A stretch of DNA of 14,584 nucleotides from Methanolobus sp. UBA118 (lineage in GTDB: Archaea; Halobacteriota; Methanosarcinia; Methanosarcinales; Methanosarcinaceae). Below are positions 14,485-14,584 of the stretch, in pieces. The position numbers were made by a program, and so were the translations under genes. Position 1 is the stretch's first letter. Each line of letters starts with the position of its first letter. The DNA is taken from the NCBI GenBank assembly GCA_002508635.1, contig DACO01000043.1, positions 12,204 to 26,787 on the forward strand. The letters run 5' to 3'. The notes beneath the pieces were generated by a model. That model made no database searches. It was not told where the DNA came from and saw nothing but the letters and a program-made list of their open reading frames with translations.

Positions 14485-14583
14485 TTATTCAAAAAGCCTT
14501 TTCATATAATCGTTCAGACCTACAGATATGCCTCTGTAACATACCTTCGCATCATTCTGTGACAATTGAAGTAATAGGCTATC
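14485..14583 (-). CDS. 3' end of an unidentified protein gene (truncated by window edge)
   Basis: A minus-strand frame is open from the right edge to TAA at 14485-14487. The last 32 residues end in DAKVCYRGISVGLNDYMKRLFE, which reads like real protein (mixed charge, no low complexity). It ends cleanly just past the terminator of the opposing RNA, as expected for convergent units. The family cannot be told from so short a tail. Confidence 0.5.
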   Translation of the reverse strand, partial: DSLLLQLSQNDAKVCYRGISVGLNDYMKRLFE

Positions 14584-14584
14584 A

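Noticed and set aside
14226..14492. An 88-codon minus-strand frame
   Set aside because: It is antisense to the three-hairpin RNA candidate, has a composition rich in Phe, Leu and Asn typical of translated AT-rich spacer, and overlaps the end of another minus-strand frame.
1..14584. CRISPR arrays, tRNA or rRNA genes, insertion sequences, integrase or attachment sites
   Set aside because: I looked for spaced direct repeats, tRNA-like T-arm motifs and transposase-type proteins and saw none; the gene content looks like stable chromosome.

Overview
The window looks like a chromosomal segment of a methanogenic archaeon of the Methanosarcinaceae, nearest in flavour to Methanolobus, Methanomethylovorans or Methanococcoides. 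This rests on an F420-dependent LLM-family oxidoreductase, a V4R-domain protein, a Tes/MJ0619-type radical SAM enzyme, an archaeal-type cation-chloride cotransporter, archaeal TATA boxes about 25 bases before inferred transcript starts, and GGAG/GGTGA-type ribosome binding sites. The genus is inferred, not shown. I see no IS element, CRISPR array, tRNA or rRNA.

Layout. (1) Positions 3-5401, plus strand: a tight operon for breakdown of stored alpha-glucan. It holds the end of a GH57 alpha-amylase, an ACT-like/V4R regulatory protein, a GH15 glucoamylase that starts at a TTG overlapping the previous stop, and a GH133-type glycogen debranching enzyme. (2) 5402-5824: a convergent intergenic region that holds a previously hidden 26-residue membrane peptide gene on the minus strand with its own TATA box and ribosome binding site. 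(3) 5825-10218: membrane genes. A cation-chloride cotransporter (minus) is divergent from an MgtC/DUF4010 membrane protein (plus), which converges on a COG0170 (dolichol/diacylglycerol kinase-like) CTP-dependent kinase (minus). (4) 10445-12223, plus: an FGD/Adf-like F420 oxidoreductase and a site-2-protease-type M50 peptidase. (5) 12224-12658: a long non-coding stretch with a terminator, a large nested inverted repeat that reads best as a minus-strand structured RNA, and then an operator-like dyad abutting the promoter of the next gene. (6) 12659-14173, plus: a Tes-like radical SAM protein with no ATG, GTG or TTG before its N-terminal zinc ribbon, which probably starts at CTG. (7) 14174-14584: a three-hairpin small RNA candidate with a TATA box at the right distance and an intrinsic-type terminator, then the 3' end of an unidentified minus-strand gene.

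How the parts fit. The first operon covers the three activities needed to degrade glycogen inside the cell: endo-hydrolysis, exo-release of glucose, and branch removal. The V4R protein is the obvious candidate sensor for it. The middle block is about ion balance and membrane lipids or isoprenoids. The most novel material is in the gaps: two structured RNA candidates, one microprotein, and a non-canonical start codon.
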